A DNA stretch of 64,000 nt from Chryseobacterium sp. LAM-KRS1 (GTDB lineage Bacteria; Bacteroidota; Bacteroidia; Flavobacteriales; Weeksellaceae), in assembly GCF_013184525.1 (NCBI RefSeq), contig NZ_JAAOIZ010000001.1, positions 434,001 through 498,000 on the forward strand, read 5' to 3'. The number at the start of each line of letters is the position of its first letter. The first letter of the stretch is position 1. Positions 1 through 7,444 of the stretch are shown in pieces. The notes beneath the pieces are model-generated. The model made no database searches. It saw nothing but the letters and a program-made list of their open reading frames with translations, and was not told where the DNA came from. Made by a program: the position numbers and the translations under genes.

Positions 1-68
1 AGGTCTCTCTAAAATCATTGATACATTTTTTACTTTTTATATTGTACAAAAAATCAAATTGTACAAAC

Positions 69-806
69 CTACCAAGGACTAATTCCAATTTCATCTTCAA
101 TATCATTACTGAAATACTGACCTGTTGGTCCGTTTTCATCAGTCAGAGTGTGCTTAATGATAAAAGAAGCAGCGCTTTCTACGGATCCTGGACCGCTGTG
201 AGCATTGAAGTCTGTTGCTGTATAACCGGGATCTATTACATTGACCTTAAAGGGAAGTTCCCTTAATTCATACGCCAAAACAATGGTGTATGCATTCAAT
301 GCTGATTTTGATGGCCCGTAAGCGGCTCCCTTTACATGATAATATTTCCAGCTGGGATCGCTATGTAAAGTCAGAGAACCGAGCCCGGATGTGATATTGC
401 TGATTCTCGGGCTGTCTGACTTTTTAAGAAGATCTAAGAAAGCCTGTGTAACGCTGATGACTCCGAAGAAGTTGGTATCGAAGACTTGCTGGATGTCCTT
501 AATAGAAGTTTCTGAAGCAGTTTGCGGATTGATACCCAGAATTCCTGCGTTATTGATGAGAACATCCAGTTTTCCCTGTTCCCTTTCAATAGTATTCCTC
601 GCTTCCGAAATAGAATCGGGGTTGGTAACATCTATTTCAATTGCTTTGATATTCTGATATCCTTTATCCTGAAGTTCTTTTACTACAGCTTCTCCTTTTT
701 CAAGACTGCGGCTTCCAAGGTAGACCAATAGTCCTTTTGATGAGAGTTGTTTTGCAGTTTCCAGGCCAATACTTCTGTTGGCACCTGTGATTAATACTGA
801 TTTCAT
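69..806 (-). CDS. SDR family NAD(P)-dependent oxidoreductase
   Basis: A 245-residue classical short-chain dehydrogenase. The N-terminal Rossmann motif TGANRSIG (residues 7-14), the NNAG motif and the YGPSK catalytic Tyr-Lys pair are all present, with the upstream Ser in SNITSG. It probably reduces or oxidises a small carbonyl/alcohol substrate with NADP(H); the substrate cannot be read from sequence. It lies downstream of, and in the same direction as, the Crp/Fnr-like regulator gene, and a palindrome at 856-876 sits about 50 bases before its start. That palindrome resembles the one in front of the regulator, so the SDR is probably a target of it. No N-terminal signal, so cytoplasmic. Confidence 0.9.
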   Translation of the reverse strand: MKSVLITGANRSIGLETAKQLSSKGLLVYLGSRSLEKGEAVVKELQDKGYQNIKAIEIDVTNPDSISEARNTIEREQGKLDVLINNAGILGINPQTASETSIKDIQQVFDTNFFGVISVTQAFLDLLKKSDSPRISNITSGLGSLTLHSDPSWKYYHVKGAAYGPSKSALNAYTIVLAYELRELPFKVNVIDPGYTATDFNAHSGPGSVESAASFIIKHTLTDENGPTGQYFSNDIEDEIGISPW

Positions 807-855
807 TTTCTTGTTTTATTTAGTGATGTAAAGGTGAGGTATTAAAAAATGAGAT

Positions 856-876
856 CTTTTGTCATTTGGCAAAAAG
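856..876. promoter_or_regulatory. Operator-like palindrome before the SDR gene
   Basis: Imperfect inverted repeat with arms CTTTTGTCA and TGGCAAAAAG. It shares the 11-mer TTTGGCAAAAA with the palindrome upstream of the neighbouring Crp/Fnr-type regulator (1485-1500). Likely binding site of that regulator; inference from symmetry and duplication. Confidence 0.45.
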
Positions 877-881
877 TGATC

Positions 882-1451
882 TTAGCGTATATTTTTTCTT
901 ATCCTGCTCAGGGAAGACTGTGTGATACCAAGATATGAGGCAATATAAGAAAGAGGAATCCGGTTGACCACAGTAGGGTAGATTTCAAGAAATTTGAGAT
1001 AACGGGTGGTCGCATCTTCTGAAACCAGAGGGCTTCTTCTTTCTACCTTCTGGATGAGTGCTCTTGAAATAATTTTATGAACAATAGCTTCCCATCCGAC
1101 AATGGTCTGCAACAGTTCGAGCCAGTCTTTCCGTGAAAAAACGATCATCGTACAATCCGTAACTGCCTGAACGTATGTGCTGGAATGAATTTCGTTATCA
1201 AAACTTTCCAGATCCACGACCAGATTATTTTCCTCGATAAAGTATTTGGTAATTTCTTCTCCTTTATTATCATAATAGCAGACCCGTAGAATACCATCAA
1301 CGATAAATCCTACCTGTCTGGCAATTTTTCCGGCTTCGGAAAAATATTCATCTCTGGAAAGATGAAGTTCGGTGGATTTACTTTTTATAAATTCGATCTG
1401 CTGTTCATTGAGATTCCCAAACCTTAAAACGAAATTGAATAATTCTTTCAT
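882..1451 (-). CDS. Crp/Fnr family transcriptional regulator
   Basis: A 189-residue cAMP-receptor-type regulator. The N-terminal half is a cyclic-nucleotide-binding-like beta roll (about residues 20-120). The C-terminal end holds a short HTH (SYIASYLGITQSSLSRIRK, about 168-186), as in the many small Flavobacteriia regulators of this family. There is no N-terminal Cys cluster, so it is not a classic oxygen-sensing FNR. It is probably autoregulated through the palindrome at 1485-1500, 34-49 bases before its start. It most likely also controls the SDR gene downstream, which carries a similar palindrome. The effector is unknown. Confidence 0.88.
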   Translation of the reverse strand: MKELFNFVLRFGNLNEQQIEFIKSKSTELHLSRDEYFSEAGKIARQVGFIVDGILRVCYYDNKGEEITKYFIEENNLVVDLESFDNEIHSSTYVQAVTDCTMIVFSRKDWLELLQTIVGWEAIVHKIISRALIQKVERRSPLVSEDATTRYLKFLEIYPTVVNRIPLSYIASYLGITQSSLSRIRKNIR

Positions 1452-1484
1452 GTCCGAAATTTAGCTAAAGAAAATGATACCGTA

Positions 1485-1500
1485 TTTGCCTTTTGGCAAA
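1485..1500. promoter_or_regulatory. Operator-like perfect palindrome before the Crp/Fnr regulator
   Basis: TTTGCC-TTTT-GGCAAA is a perfect inverted repeat with 6-base arms and a 4-base spacer. It lies 34-49 bases upstream of the regulator's start codon, the position expected for an autoregulatory site. A related site lies at 856-876. Confidence 0.5.
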
Positions 1501-1663
1501 AAATACTTTTAAAACTATTATGGTTTGCCGTACAATTATTATAGGAGAGTTTCCTGAACAATAAACAATTTGTGGATAATATTCAGAGAAAAGTAAGCGA
1601 TATTATGTTTAAAATAGCTAAAATTGCCTCGCGAATTTTGTTTATACTAAAGAAGAAAAATAC

Positions 1664-2200
1664 ATGAAAAGGCTGGGGAAGTTGTTTTTTGTACTATTGA
1701 TAGGGACTTCAGGGTTAGTTTTGGCGCAAATCAAAGCAAAAGTAATCGGTATTAAGGACGGTGATACGATCCTGGTTCTTGATAAAAATAATAACCAGAC
1801 CACATTACGTCTTGCTGAGGTAGATTGCCCTGAGAAAGGTCAGCCATTTGGAAAAAATGCCAAACAACTGACAAGTAATCTGGTATTTGGAAAAGAGATC
1901 CTATACTATAAAACCACTTCTGACCGGTATGGACGCATCATTGCCAAAGTATATTTCGATAAAGATCAGTACCTGTCCGAAGAGATTATAAAAAAAGGAT
2001 TGGGATGGTGGTATTACCAATACTCTAATAATGAAAATCTTGGAGTACTCGAATCAAAAGCCAGAAGTCTTAAATTAGGATTATGGTCCGGAAGTGAAAC
2101 AATTTCTCCATGGGAATGGAGGAAGAAAAAAAGAGAAGCTTCCCAACTTAAAGCAAAAGCTAAATTATCAGGAAATTCTCTAAGAGAAATAGCAAGGTAA
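1664..2200 (+). CDS. Thermonuclease family (SNase-like) secreted nuclease
   Basis: A 178-residue protein with an N-terminal signal peptide (MKRLGKLFFVLLIGTSGLVLAQ) and one staphylococcal-nuclease fold domain (about residues 25-150). The family active-site arginines and glutamate are visible in LRLAEVDCPEKGQPFG and SDRYGR, with the calcium-site Asp in GDGDT-like KDGDTI. It should hydrolyse DNA/RNA in the periplasm or outside the cell. The C-terminal 25 residues are Lys/Arg-rich and probably unstructured. It stands alone: the next gene is convergent. It has no T9SS sorting domain. Confidence 0.9.
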   Translation: MKRLGKLFFVLLIGTSGLVLAQIKAKVIGIKDGDTILVLDKNNNQTTLRLAEVDCPEKGQPFGKNAKQLTSNLVFGKEILYYKTTSDRYGRIIAKVYFDKDQYLSEEIIKKGLGWWYYQYSNNENLGVLESKARSLKLGLWSGSETISPWEWRKKKREASQLKAKAKLSGNSLREIAR

Positions 2201-2300
2201 ATACTTTATCAGCTGTCAGGGTTGCTCATCAGAATAGTTTAAGAATATTCTTAATCTTTCGATATAGATATTTTATAACGCCATAAATTATTTGTTCAAA

Positions 2301-2329
2301 GAATATCTCCACAAGAATATGGAGTATTC
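2301..2329. repeat. Inverted repeat between convergent genes
   Basis: GAATATCTCC and GGAGTATTC form an imperfect stem around a 10-base loop between the nuclease gene and the convergent DUF4268 gene. No T-run follows on either strand, so it is only a weak terminator candidate. Confidence 0.3.
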
Positions 2330-2371
2330 CAAGAAATAACCGGATAAATACTCAAGAATGATGGTCATTAT

Positions 2372-2800
2372 TTACACGTCTTTGATAAAATCTTCATATT
2401 CATAGTAGAACCTTTCAAAGCCATCCATTTTTTCGACAAAAAATTCAAATATTTCGCTCCACGTATTTTTATTGAAAATTGAAACATGATGCTTTTCAAT
2501 CCAGATCTTACTGATAACTTTTCCGTTTTCCAGTGTAAAAAACTCATCTTTATTAAAATCTCCCACATAATCTTTTAGAATGTCCTCCAAAGACCATATC
2601 TTTTCATAATATGCATTTCTGAAAATCTCATCCTTCATTTCAATATCCAGAGATACTTCGGCTTTTTTATTATCCGCATGGAATTTGAAAGAAAAATCTT
2701 TGATCTTGGTATCGTACAATATCCATTTTCTTGGAAAAGATTTCCCAAAGGCGGTCCAAAATTCTTTCTTTAGTTGCTGTGCTTCTTGTTTACTGAACAT
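2372..2800 (-). CDS. DUF4268 domain protein
   Basis: A 142-residue cytoplasmic protein that I recognise as the short Flavobacteriia form of DUF4268. It is rich in aromatic and charged residues (for example FYYEYEDFIKDV at the C-terminus). The fold of this family has been compared to restriction-endonuclease-like domains, but I see no clear PD-(D/E)xK motif here. No signal peptide. It is monocistronic and convergent with the nuclease gene. Function unknown. Confidence 0.75.
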   Translation of the reverse strand: MFSKQEAQQLKKEFWTAFGKSFPRKWILYDTKIKDFSFKFHADNKKAEVSLDIEMKDEIFRNAYYEKIWSLEDILKDYVGDFNKDEFFTLENGKVISKIWIEKHHVSIFNKNTWSEIFEFFVEKMDGFERFYYEYEDFIKDV

Positions 2801-3097
2801 ACCGCAAATTTAATGAATTATGAGGAAAAGGGAGGGGGGAGAGCGGAAAAGACGAAAAAAGTTACTTATTGGTAAAATTGTAAATTCACTTAATCGATAA
2901 AAACGTCTTAAGGCTGGAGAAAGATATAGTAAAGATTGAAATCTTAGAGTTTGATAAAAGAAAAAAAGAGCTATCAAAAAGCGATCTTGCAACTCAGTGA
3001 TTTTGCTATTTTCTATTCCAACAGCTTCACAATTAGATGATTTCGCTATTCGGTAAATTAGCAATTTCACGACTTACCACATATGAAACTATTTTCT
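2801..3097. other. Non-coding region with purine run and degenerate repeats
   Basis: About 310 bases between the DUF4268 gene and the Rrf2 gene with no credible gene. The minus strand is open across most of it (2810-3070), but that reading is low-complexity, has no family resemblance and no ribosome site, so I do not call it. It contains a purine-only stretch (about 2820-2852) and two related 21-mers: TTGGTAAAATTGTAAATTCAC near 2870 and TCGGTAAATTAGCAATTTCAC near 3052. A near-repeat GATTTTGCTATT / GATTTCGCTATT lies at about 2998 and 3040. It looks like decayed intergenic repeat material. Confidence 0.4.
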
Positions 3098-3105
3098 TAA
3101 ATTTG
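3098..3105 (+). promoter_or_regulatory. -7 promoter box of the Rrf2 gene
   Basis: TAAATTTG matches the Bacteroidota consensus TAnnTTTG exactly. It ends only 5 bases before the ATG, so the transcript would start at or very near the start codon. No good -33 TTG is visible. Confidence 0.5.
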
Positions 3106-3110
3106 CTGTA

Positions 3111-3518
3111 ATGCTGTCAAAAAAATCTCAATATGCTTTTAAGGCACTTTCATATCTTGTAGAAAAAAGAAATGAAGGGCCAACCCTTATTTCTGAAATT
3201 GCGGAACATAAGAAGATTCCGCTTAAATTTCTGGAAAATATTCTGCTTGAACTCAAGAAATCTGATATCCTTGATAGCAAGAAAGGTAAGGGTGGTGGAT
3301 ACTTCTTTAAAGAAAATCCTGCCGATGTAAAACTGGCGAAGATCATTCGCCTGGTTAATGGTCCTATTGCAATGCTTCCGTGTGTAAGTCTTAATTTTTA
3401 TGAAAAATGTGACGATTGCAACGAAGATCATTGTGGTTTGCACGATGTCCTCATTGAGGTTCGGGATGCTTCGCTTAAAATTTTAGAAGAAAAAACATTA
3501 ATGGATCTGATCGACTGA
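3111..3518 (+). CDS. Rrf2 family transcriptional regulator
   Basis: A 135-residue Rrf2 regulator. The N-terminal winged helix (MLSKKSQYAFKALSYL, then ISEIAEHKKIPLKFLENILLELKKSDILDSKKGKGGGY) is canonical. The C-terminal region has Cys residues in a CVSLNFYEKCDDCNEDHC arrangement that could bind a metal or Fe-S cluster. In Bacteroidota this subgroup usually sits with sulfate/cysteine assimilation genes, and here the next gene is a TauE/SafE exporter, which suggests control of sulfur metabolism. The start is fixed by family alignment. Confidence 0.88.
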   Translation: MLSKKSQYAFKALSYLVEKRNEGPTLISEIAEHKKIPLKFLENILLELKKSDILDSKKGKGGGYFFKENPADVKLAKIIRLVNGPIAMLPCVSLNFYEKCDDCNEDHCGLHDVLIEVRDASLKILEEKTLMDLID

Positions 3519-3539
3519 TCGGGTCCTTTTTTTTGAATT

Positions 3540-3560
3540 GTTAGTCTACTTTTTTGGTAG
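3540..3560. promoter_or_regulatory. Possible Rrf2 operator (CTAC-N7-GTAG)
   Basis: The inverted repeat CTAC-TTTTTTG-GTAG lies in the promoter region of the TauE/SafE gene, just after the Rrf2 gene. A promoter-like TATTTTG/GATATTTGC stretch follows at 3568-3587. Assignment to Rrf2 rests on position only. Confidence 0.3.
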
Positions 3561-3724
3561 GATAATTATTTTGTTTGATATTTGCAGGATGCCAAATGAA
3601 CAAACTATGATTTCAAAAAATGGTGCAGATACACTAATGTGGCTTTTGCAGAAGGAATGCAGAGGCCAGCTTACCAAAAATATGTTCTTACCTGAAAGTG
3701 TTGTTAAACTAATACTTGTATAGA

Positions 3725-4612
3725 ATGGTCATCTCAAGAAAAATGCAGGTAAGGTTGAATGTATTACTGGTAACGGTTGCTATATTGGTTATTGTTGTTT
3801 TTTCCATGTACAGCATGGGGTATCTTGATGAACTGACCCATATCCTCGCAAAAGACAATTATATATTTTACTGGATGTTGTTGGTGGGGGTTTTTGCAGA
3901 AATTGTTGCCGGATCAATGGGAATGGGTTATGGTGTGATTTGTACAACAACACTGCTCTTTCTTAATATTCCGCCCCATATCGTAAGTGCAAGTATTCAT
4001 TCTGCTGAAAGCTTTACAACTGCTGCGGGAAGCATCAGTCATATCAAATTGAAGAATGTAAGCAAGACATTGGTTAGAAAACTAGCTATTCCGGCGGTTA
4101 TAGGAGCCATCATCGGTGCATTATCCCTTACGTATCTTGGAGAATACTACTCTAAAATTACCAAAACCATTATTGCATTTTATACTTTATATCTTGGTTT
4201 TCAAATCTTATCCAACGCTTTTAAGCCTAAACAAAATAAAGCCCTGAAAAGAAAAACGAATCTCACAAGCCTGGGGCTGATCGGAGGGTTCATAGATTCT
4301 TTTGCAGGGGGAGGATGGGGCCCTTTGGTTACAGGGACTTTAATTAAGAATGCTTTTACTCCCAGATTTGCAGTAGGAAGTTCTACTGTAGCCAAGTTTA
4401 TTTTAACCATAACTGCCGCAATAACCTTCTTTTTTACCCTTGGAATTCAGCATTGGAATATTATTCTGGGTCTTTTGATCGGAGGAATCATAACCGCACC
4501 GTTTTCAGCAATGCTCACTGCCAGATTACCGGTGAAAAAGATGTTTTTATTCATAGGAAGTCTGGTTATTGTAATGAGTCTGATAACCATATACAAATCC
4601 ATTTTCAAATAG
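3725..4612 (+). CDS. Sulfite exporter TauE/SafE family protein
   Basis: About 295 residues with eight or so hydrophobic segments, the usual size and topology of TauE/SafE transporters. The family repeat is visible as VAGSMGMGYGVICTTTLL and again as FAGGGWGPLVTGTL. It should export sulfite, sulfonates or another sulfur anion across the inner membrane. Its position after an Rrf2 regulator fits a sulfur role. I use the ATG at 3725 (MVISRKMQ); a second ATG at 3743 is possible. About 200 bases upstream hold only a short open stretch (3590-3723) that I could not match to anything. Confidence 0.85.
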   Translation: MVISRKMQVRLNVLLVTVAILVIVVFSMYSMGYLDELTHILAKDNYIFYWMLLVGVFAEIVAGSMGMGYGVICTTTLLFLNIPPHIVSASIHSAESFTTAAGSISHIKLKNVSKTLVRKLAIPAVIGAIIGALSLTYLGEYYSKITKTIIAFYTLYLGFQILSNAFKPKQNKALKRKTNLTSLGLIGGFIDSFAGGGWGPLVTGTLIKNAFTPRFAVGSSTVAKFILTITAAITFFFTLGIQHWNIILGLLIGGIITAPFSAMLTARLPVKKMFLFIGSLVIVMSLITIYKSIFK

Positions 4613-4695
4613 TACGATTATTGTGGAAAAATAAAAGGGTCAAAACGATTTTCAGTTTTGAAAATATTTTACTTTTACAGCATAATAAATAGCAT

Positions 4696-4986
4696 ATGAA
4701 TTTACATATTGTTGCGCTTTTTAAGTTTAATGAAAATTACTTGATGGAAGCGGTAGAATTGTTTCAGACCCTGGTAAGAGAAACAAGAAAAGAAGAAGGC
4801 TGCCTGCAGTACGACCTTATTGAAGATAAGGATAATAAAGGAACTTTTTTTCTGATAGAATTATGGGAAACATCAGAACACCATAATAATCATCTGGGGC
4901 AGGATCATCTTCTCAATTTCCGTACGGATTCTTCCAGAATGATGGAAAGCTCAACGGAAGTATACAAAGGATTTAAAATCTACTAA
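4696..4986 (+). CDS. Antibiotic biosynthesis monooxygenase (ABM) domain / putative quinol monooxygenase
   Basis: A 96-residue single-domain ABM protein: start MNLHIVALFKF, a helix with TLVRETRKEEGCLQYDL, and the end ELWETSEHHNNHLGQDHL. Members form dimers with a ferredoxin-like fold and oxidise quinols or degrade small aromatics; a few degrade haem. It lies just upstream of the haem island but is separated from it by a terminator and faces the opposite way, so a haem role is not supported. Cytoplasmic. Confidence 0.85.
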   Translation: MNLHIVALFKFNENYLMEAVELFQTLVRETRKEEGCLQYDLIEDKDNKGTFFLIELWETSEHHNNHLGQDHLLNFRTDSSRMMESSTEVYKGFKIY

Positions 4987-5000
4987 CAAACCCAATGTTA

Positions 5001-5031
5001 AAAGGCTGTTTACCATTGTAGACAGCCTTTT
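5001..5031. terminator. Bidirectional intrinsic terminator
   Basis: AAAGGCTGT and ACAGCCTTT form a 9-bp stem with a loop of about 12 bases, followed by TTTTATT on the plus strand. It separates the convergent ABM and T9SS-HmuY genes. Confidence 0.8.
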
Positions 5032-5067
5032 ATTAGAAAAAATAGAAAGTATTAAAATTTAAGATTT

Positions 5068-6339
5068 TTATTTTACGATTAACTTTTTGGTTTCACTATT
5101 TCCACCATAAGTTATTTTAATAAGATAGGTTCCTGAAGGAAGCATAGATAAATTAAGGTCTTGCTTATAGAAACCAGTTTGATTGGTAAGCTCTGATTTA
5201 TAGACCTGTTTTCCTGAAAGATCATATACTTCTACACTTCCTTTATTGTTTGCCTTTTCTTTTACATCAAAAAGTACGGTCACTTTTTTATCAGCTGTTG
5301 TAGGATTAGGATACAATCCAAAGGAAGCTTTGGTGCCAACCTCTTTGATTCCTAAAGTTGAGCTGATATTTTTATATTTAAAATACATATTTCCTGTAGA
5401 CGCTCCACCGTTAGAAGTAAAATACATTCTGTAATATTCCGAACCTTGTTTTACATAGTAAACAACATCATTATAAATCCCGGATGTTGGTTTCCATGAA
5501 TGGCCGATTGATGTAATATTCGAGGAAAAAGCTGTGGATACTGGAATGTTTGAAGTTGCAACTTCCTGTGTTTCCGGTTGAACTTTTGCAACCTTAGTAG
5601 TAGGACTCTGAATAACTCCAGACATTCTGTACATCATAATATTCATATAGAATGTCCAATATCTTGTAAACATCAAATCCCAGTTTGCCTTTGGTGGTTC
5701 AAGATTAGCTACTTTGTCTCCTGTAGTAAATGAAAAGTAATTAAAGTAGGCATCATCTGTTCCGTTCGCAATTGTTTTGGTTTGCGTTGCTTCCCACGAT
5801 GATCCGTTCCATTTAGAATACTTAAAAGTATAACCACCAAAGTAATCGGTAATCATAAATTTTACATAAGTATTGGTAGAAAGGTATTTTAAAACAAAAA
5901 TTACTTTTCCATCGATATGATGGGTTCCTCCGTTATAGTCTCCCCATCCGTACGTAGCTGAACCTTGCTCAAATGCTCCTTCCTGTAGAGAAGTCGTCTG
6001 GTCCGGGTTATATAATGGAGATCCCCATGATGCTATATTGGCGATATTAATATTGTCCCAATCCGCTGGTACTGCAGAGGCCTGGTAAACCTCTATATTT
6101 TGGGCGTCATTGATTCTTGTTCCAAAACTCATACTTGAATTTCTAAAAAATGCAATATCCCATGAATCTGCAGGTTGCGAAATAATATTATTTGTACTGA
6201 AGTCAAAGAATACCCGGTTTTGATAGTTGGGACCAGTGGTTAAATTGACCGTTGTATACCCATTAACATCTGTTTGGGCTAATACTGTTTGATGTACAGC
6301 CAGTGCAAGCATTGAAGTCAAAAGTAGTTTTGTTCTCAT
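5068..6339 (-). CDS. HmuY-like protein with type IX secretion sorting domain
   Basis: A 423-residue exported protein with signal peptide MRTKLLLTSMLALAVHQTVLAQ. The body resembles the HmuY haem-binding family: the early SWDIAFFRNS motif, and the repeat NWDLMFTRYWTFYMN near residue 220. The last ~85 residues are a T9SS type A sorting domain (FGLYPNPTTADK ... GTYLIKITYGGNSETKKLIVK). It should therefore be secreted across the outer membrane and released or anchored at the surface, acting as a haem scavenger (hemophore). The promoter holds a perfect 13-bp Fur-box-like palindrome (6358-6370), so iron-repressed expression is expected. The main HmuY lipoprotein of the locus is a separate gene at 9560. 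Confidence 0.82.
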   Translation of the reverse strand: MRTKLLLTSMLALAVHQTVLAQTDVNGYTTVNLTTGPNYQNRVFFDFSTNNIISQPADSWDIAFFRNSSMSFGTRINDAQNIEVYQASAVPADWDNINIANIASWGSPLYNPDQTTSLQEGAFEQGSATYGWGDYNGGTHHIDGKVIFVLKYLSTNTYVKFMITDYFGGYTFKYSKWNGSSWEATQTKTIANGTDDAYFNYFSFTTGDKVANLEPPKANWDLMFTRYWTFYMNIMMYRMSGVIQSPTTKVAKVQPETQEVATSNIPVSTAFSSNITSIGHSWKPTSGIYNDVVYYVKQGSEYYRMYFTSNGGASTGNMYFKYKNISSTLGIKEVGTKASFGLYPNPTTADKKVTVLFDVKEKANNKGSVEVYDLSGKQVYKSELTNQTGFYKQDLNLSMLPSGTYLIKITYGGNSETKKLIVK

Positions 6340-6352
6340 CTCTTATTGTTAA

Positions 6353-6423
6353 TTATTTAGAATTATTCTACAAAAGTATATATTTATTTTTAATGATTCT
6401 AAATAAAAATATGACTTTTGTCG
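6353..6423. promoter_or_regulatory. Fur-box-like promoter region of the T9SS HmuY gene
   Basis: TAGAATTATTCTA (6358-6370) is a perfect palindrome around a central base and matches the AT-rich Fur-box style. A second half-palindromic copy (GATTCTAAATAAA) lies at 6395-6407. The minus-strand -7 box TACTTTTG lies at 6371-6378, right beside the palindrome, so a bound repressor would block initiation. The whole 71 bases are a near-copy of 7362-7431. Confidence 0.65.
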
Positions 6424-6490
6424 TGTTTTAAGATTAATTTTTTAAAACTTTAGCTTGATAGTAGACCCTTTAATGGATTTTGTAACAGAA

Positions 6491-6517
6491 AAGGCTGACT
6501 TCAAAAAAGCCAGCCTT
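6491..6517 (-). terminator. Intrinsic terminator of the T9SS cargo gene
   Basis: AAGGCTG and CAGCCTT form a stem 30-60 bases past the stop codon of the gene at 6548-7351. On the minus strand it is followed by TTTTCTGTT. Confidence 0.7.
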
Positions 6518-6547
6518 AACAAAACATAGGTTAATATCTAATAGATC

Positions 6548-7351
6548 TTATTTTTTGATGAATTTTGATTTTGTGACTGAGCCGTCTTTTGTTTCAATAG
6601 CAATATAATAGATACCTGTTTGTAATGTGCTGATATCGAATCTTTGATTATTTAACTTTCCTTCAGCTACTTTTTGACCCGCTGAAGAATAAACCTCAAT
6701 ATTTTTAAGATCTTTCTTAGTTACAAATTGCAATGCTGTGTTTTCTGGGTTAACAGCAAATTGGATAGCATCTTTTGATTTGATAGGGTCAGATACAGCC
6801 AGACTTGATGTTGTATTATAGACCACATTATCAATTTGGATCGCCACATGGCTTGCTGTTGGTGTAAATTTGAAAACAATGTAGGTAGAAGCGGATGCAG
6901 GAATATTTACATTCACATTCACATTAGTACCTACGGTTGATAATGTTACAGGATTTCCAACAGGTGTAAATGTAGACATATCTGTTGGATTGGAAGCCAG
7001 CCCAATTTGAATACTGCCCGGACCAGGCGAAGGAGATACTAAGCTGGTAGTAAATGATAACGATTTATCTCCTGCAGGAGCAACAATCTGAGGGGTAATT
7101 AAATACGAAGGCTCGCTTGTATTGTTTCCCGAGTAAGCCTGAACAGCTTTGTTTGCATCAGTTGTAACGATCATTAACGGCGCTGGGGGAAAGGGCATCG
7201 GATTGGGCGCTAGTTTAGCAGTCCATCCGTTTTGGGGGAAAGTTGTGCTGCCTGAAGTGAAATTATCAAAATTCTCATTTATTGTTGGTAACTGAGCATT
7301 AATGGCAATCGCAGAAAACATTAAAACTCCAGAAAGTAATTTTAGTTTCAT
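6548..7351 (-). CDS. T9SS-sorted exported protein, choice-of-anchor/adhesin-type domain
   Basis: A 267-residue protein with signal peptide MKLKLLSGVLMFSAIAINAQ; I start at the ATG at 7351 because the open frame upstream adds a non-signal extension. The middle (ENFDNFTSG ... PQNGWTA ... SYLITPQIVAPAGDKSLSF) is the jelly-roll 'choice-of-anchor J / cleaved adhesin' type domain of many Flavobacteriia secreted proteins. The C-terminal ~75 residues (FAVNPENTALQFV ... TGIYYIAIETKDGSVTKSKFIKK) form a T9SS sorting domain. It faces away from the haem receptor and shares its Fur-like intergenic promoter, so it is probably iron-regulated. Its ligand is unknown; a role in haem or iron capture is only inferred from position. 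Confidence 0.8.
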   Translation of the reverse strand: MKLKLLSGVLMFSAIAINAQLPTINENFDNFTSGSTTFPQNGWTAKLAPNPMPFPPAPLMIVTTDANKAVQAYSGNNTSEPSYLITPQIVAPAGDKSLSFTTSLVSPSPGPGSIQIGLASNPTDMSTFTPVGNPVTLSTVGTNVNVNVNIPASASTYIVFKFTPTASHVAIQIDNVVYNTTSSLAVSDPIKSKDAIQFAVNPENTALQFVTKKDLKNIEVYSSAGQKVAEGKLNNQRFDISTLQTGIYYIAIETKDGSVTKSKFIKK

Positions 7352-7361
7352 AACATTATTT

Positions 7362-7431
7362 TTATTTAGAATTATTCGACAAAAGTAATAAATTATTTTT
7401 ATCTGTTCTAAATAAAGCATTATATTTGTCG
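7362..7431. promoter_or_regulatory. Divergent Fur-box-like promoter of hmuR and the T9SS cargo gene
   Basis: TAGAATTATTCGA (7368-7380) is a one-mismatch copy of the palindrome at 6358, and GTTCTAAATAAA (7405-7416) is the second half-site. The minus-strand -7 box TACTTTTG is at 7380-7387 and the plus-strand -7 box TATATTTG at 7421-7428. Both promoters overlap or abut the palindromes. The layout fits joint Fur repression of both genes. Confidence 0.65.
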
Positions 7432-7444
7432 AAAATTTGTGTCT

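Noticed and set aside
2810..3070. 86-codon minus-strand frame between the DUF4268 and Rrf2 genes
   Set aside because: Low-complexity composition, no ribosome site, no family resemblance; it coincides with degenerate intergenic repeats.
3538..3723. Short frame before the TauE/SafE gene as a real gene
   Set aside because: No recognisable similarity in any frame and only a weak start; kept as a finding rather than a gene call.
4696..4986. ABM-domain protein as an IsdG-like haem oxygenase of the haem island
   Set aside because: It is on the other side of a bidirectional terminator, lacks a Fur-like palindrome, and I could not confirm the Asn-Trp-His catalytic set of IsdG/HmoB.
7352..7420. Upstream extension of the T9SS cargo gene
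   Set aside because: It runs through the Fur-like palindrome and promoter boxes; the signal peptide starts at 7351.
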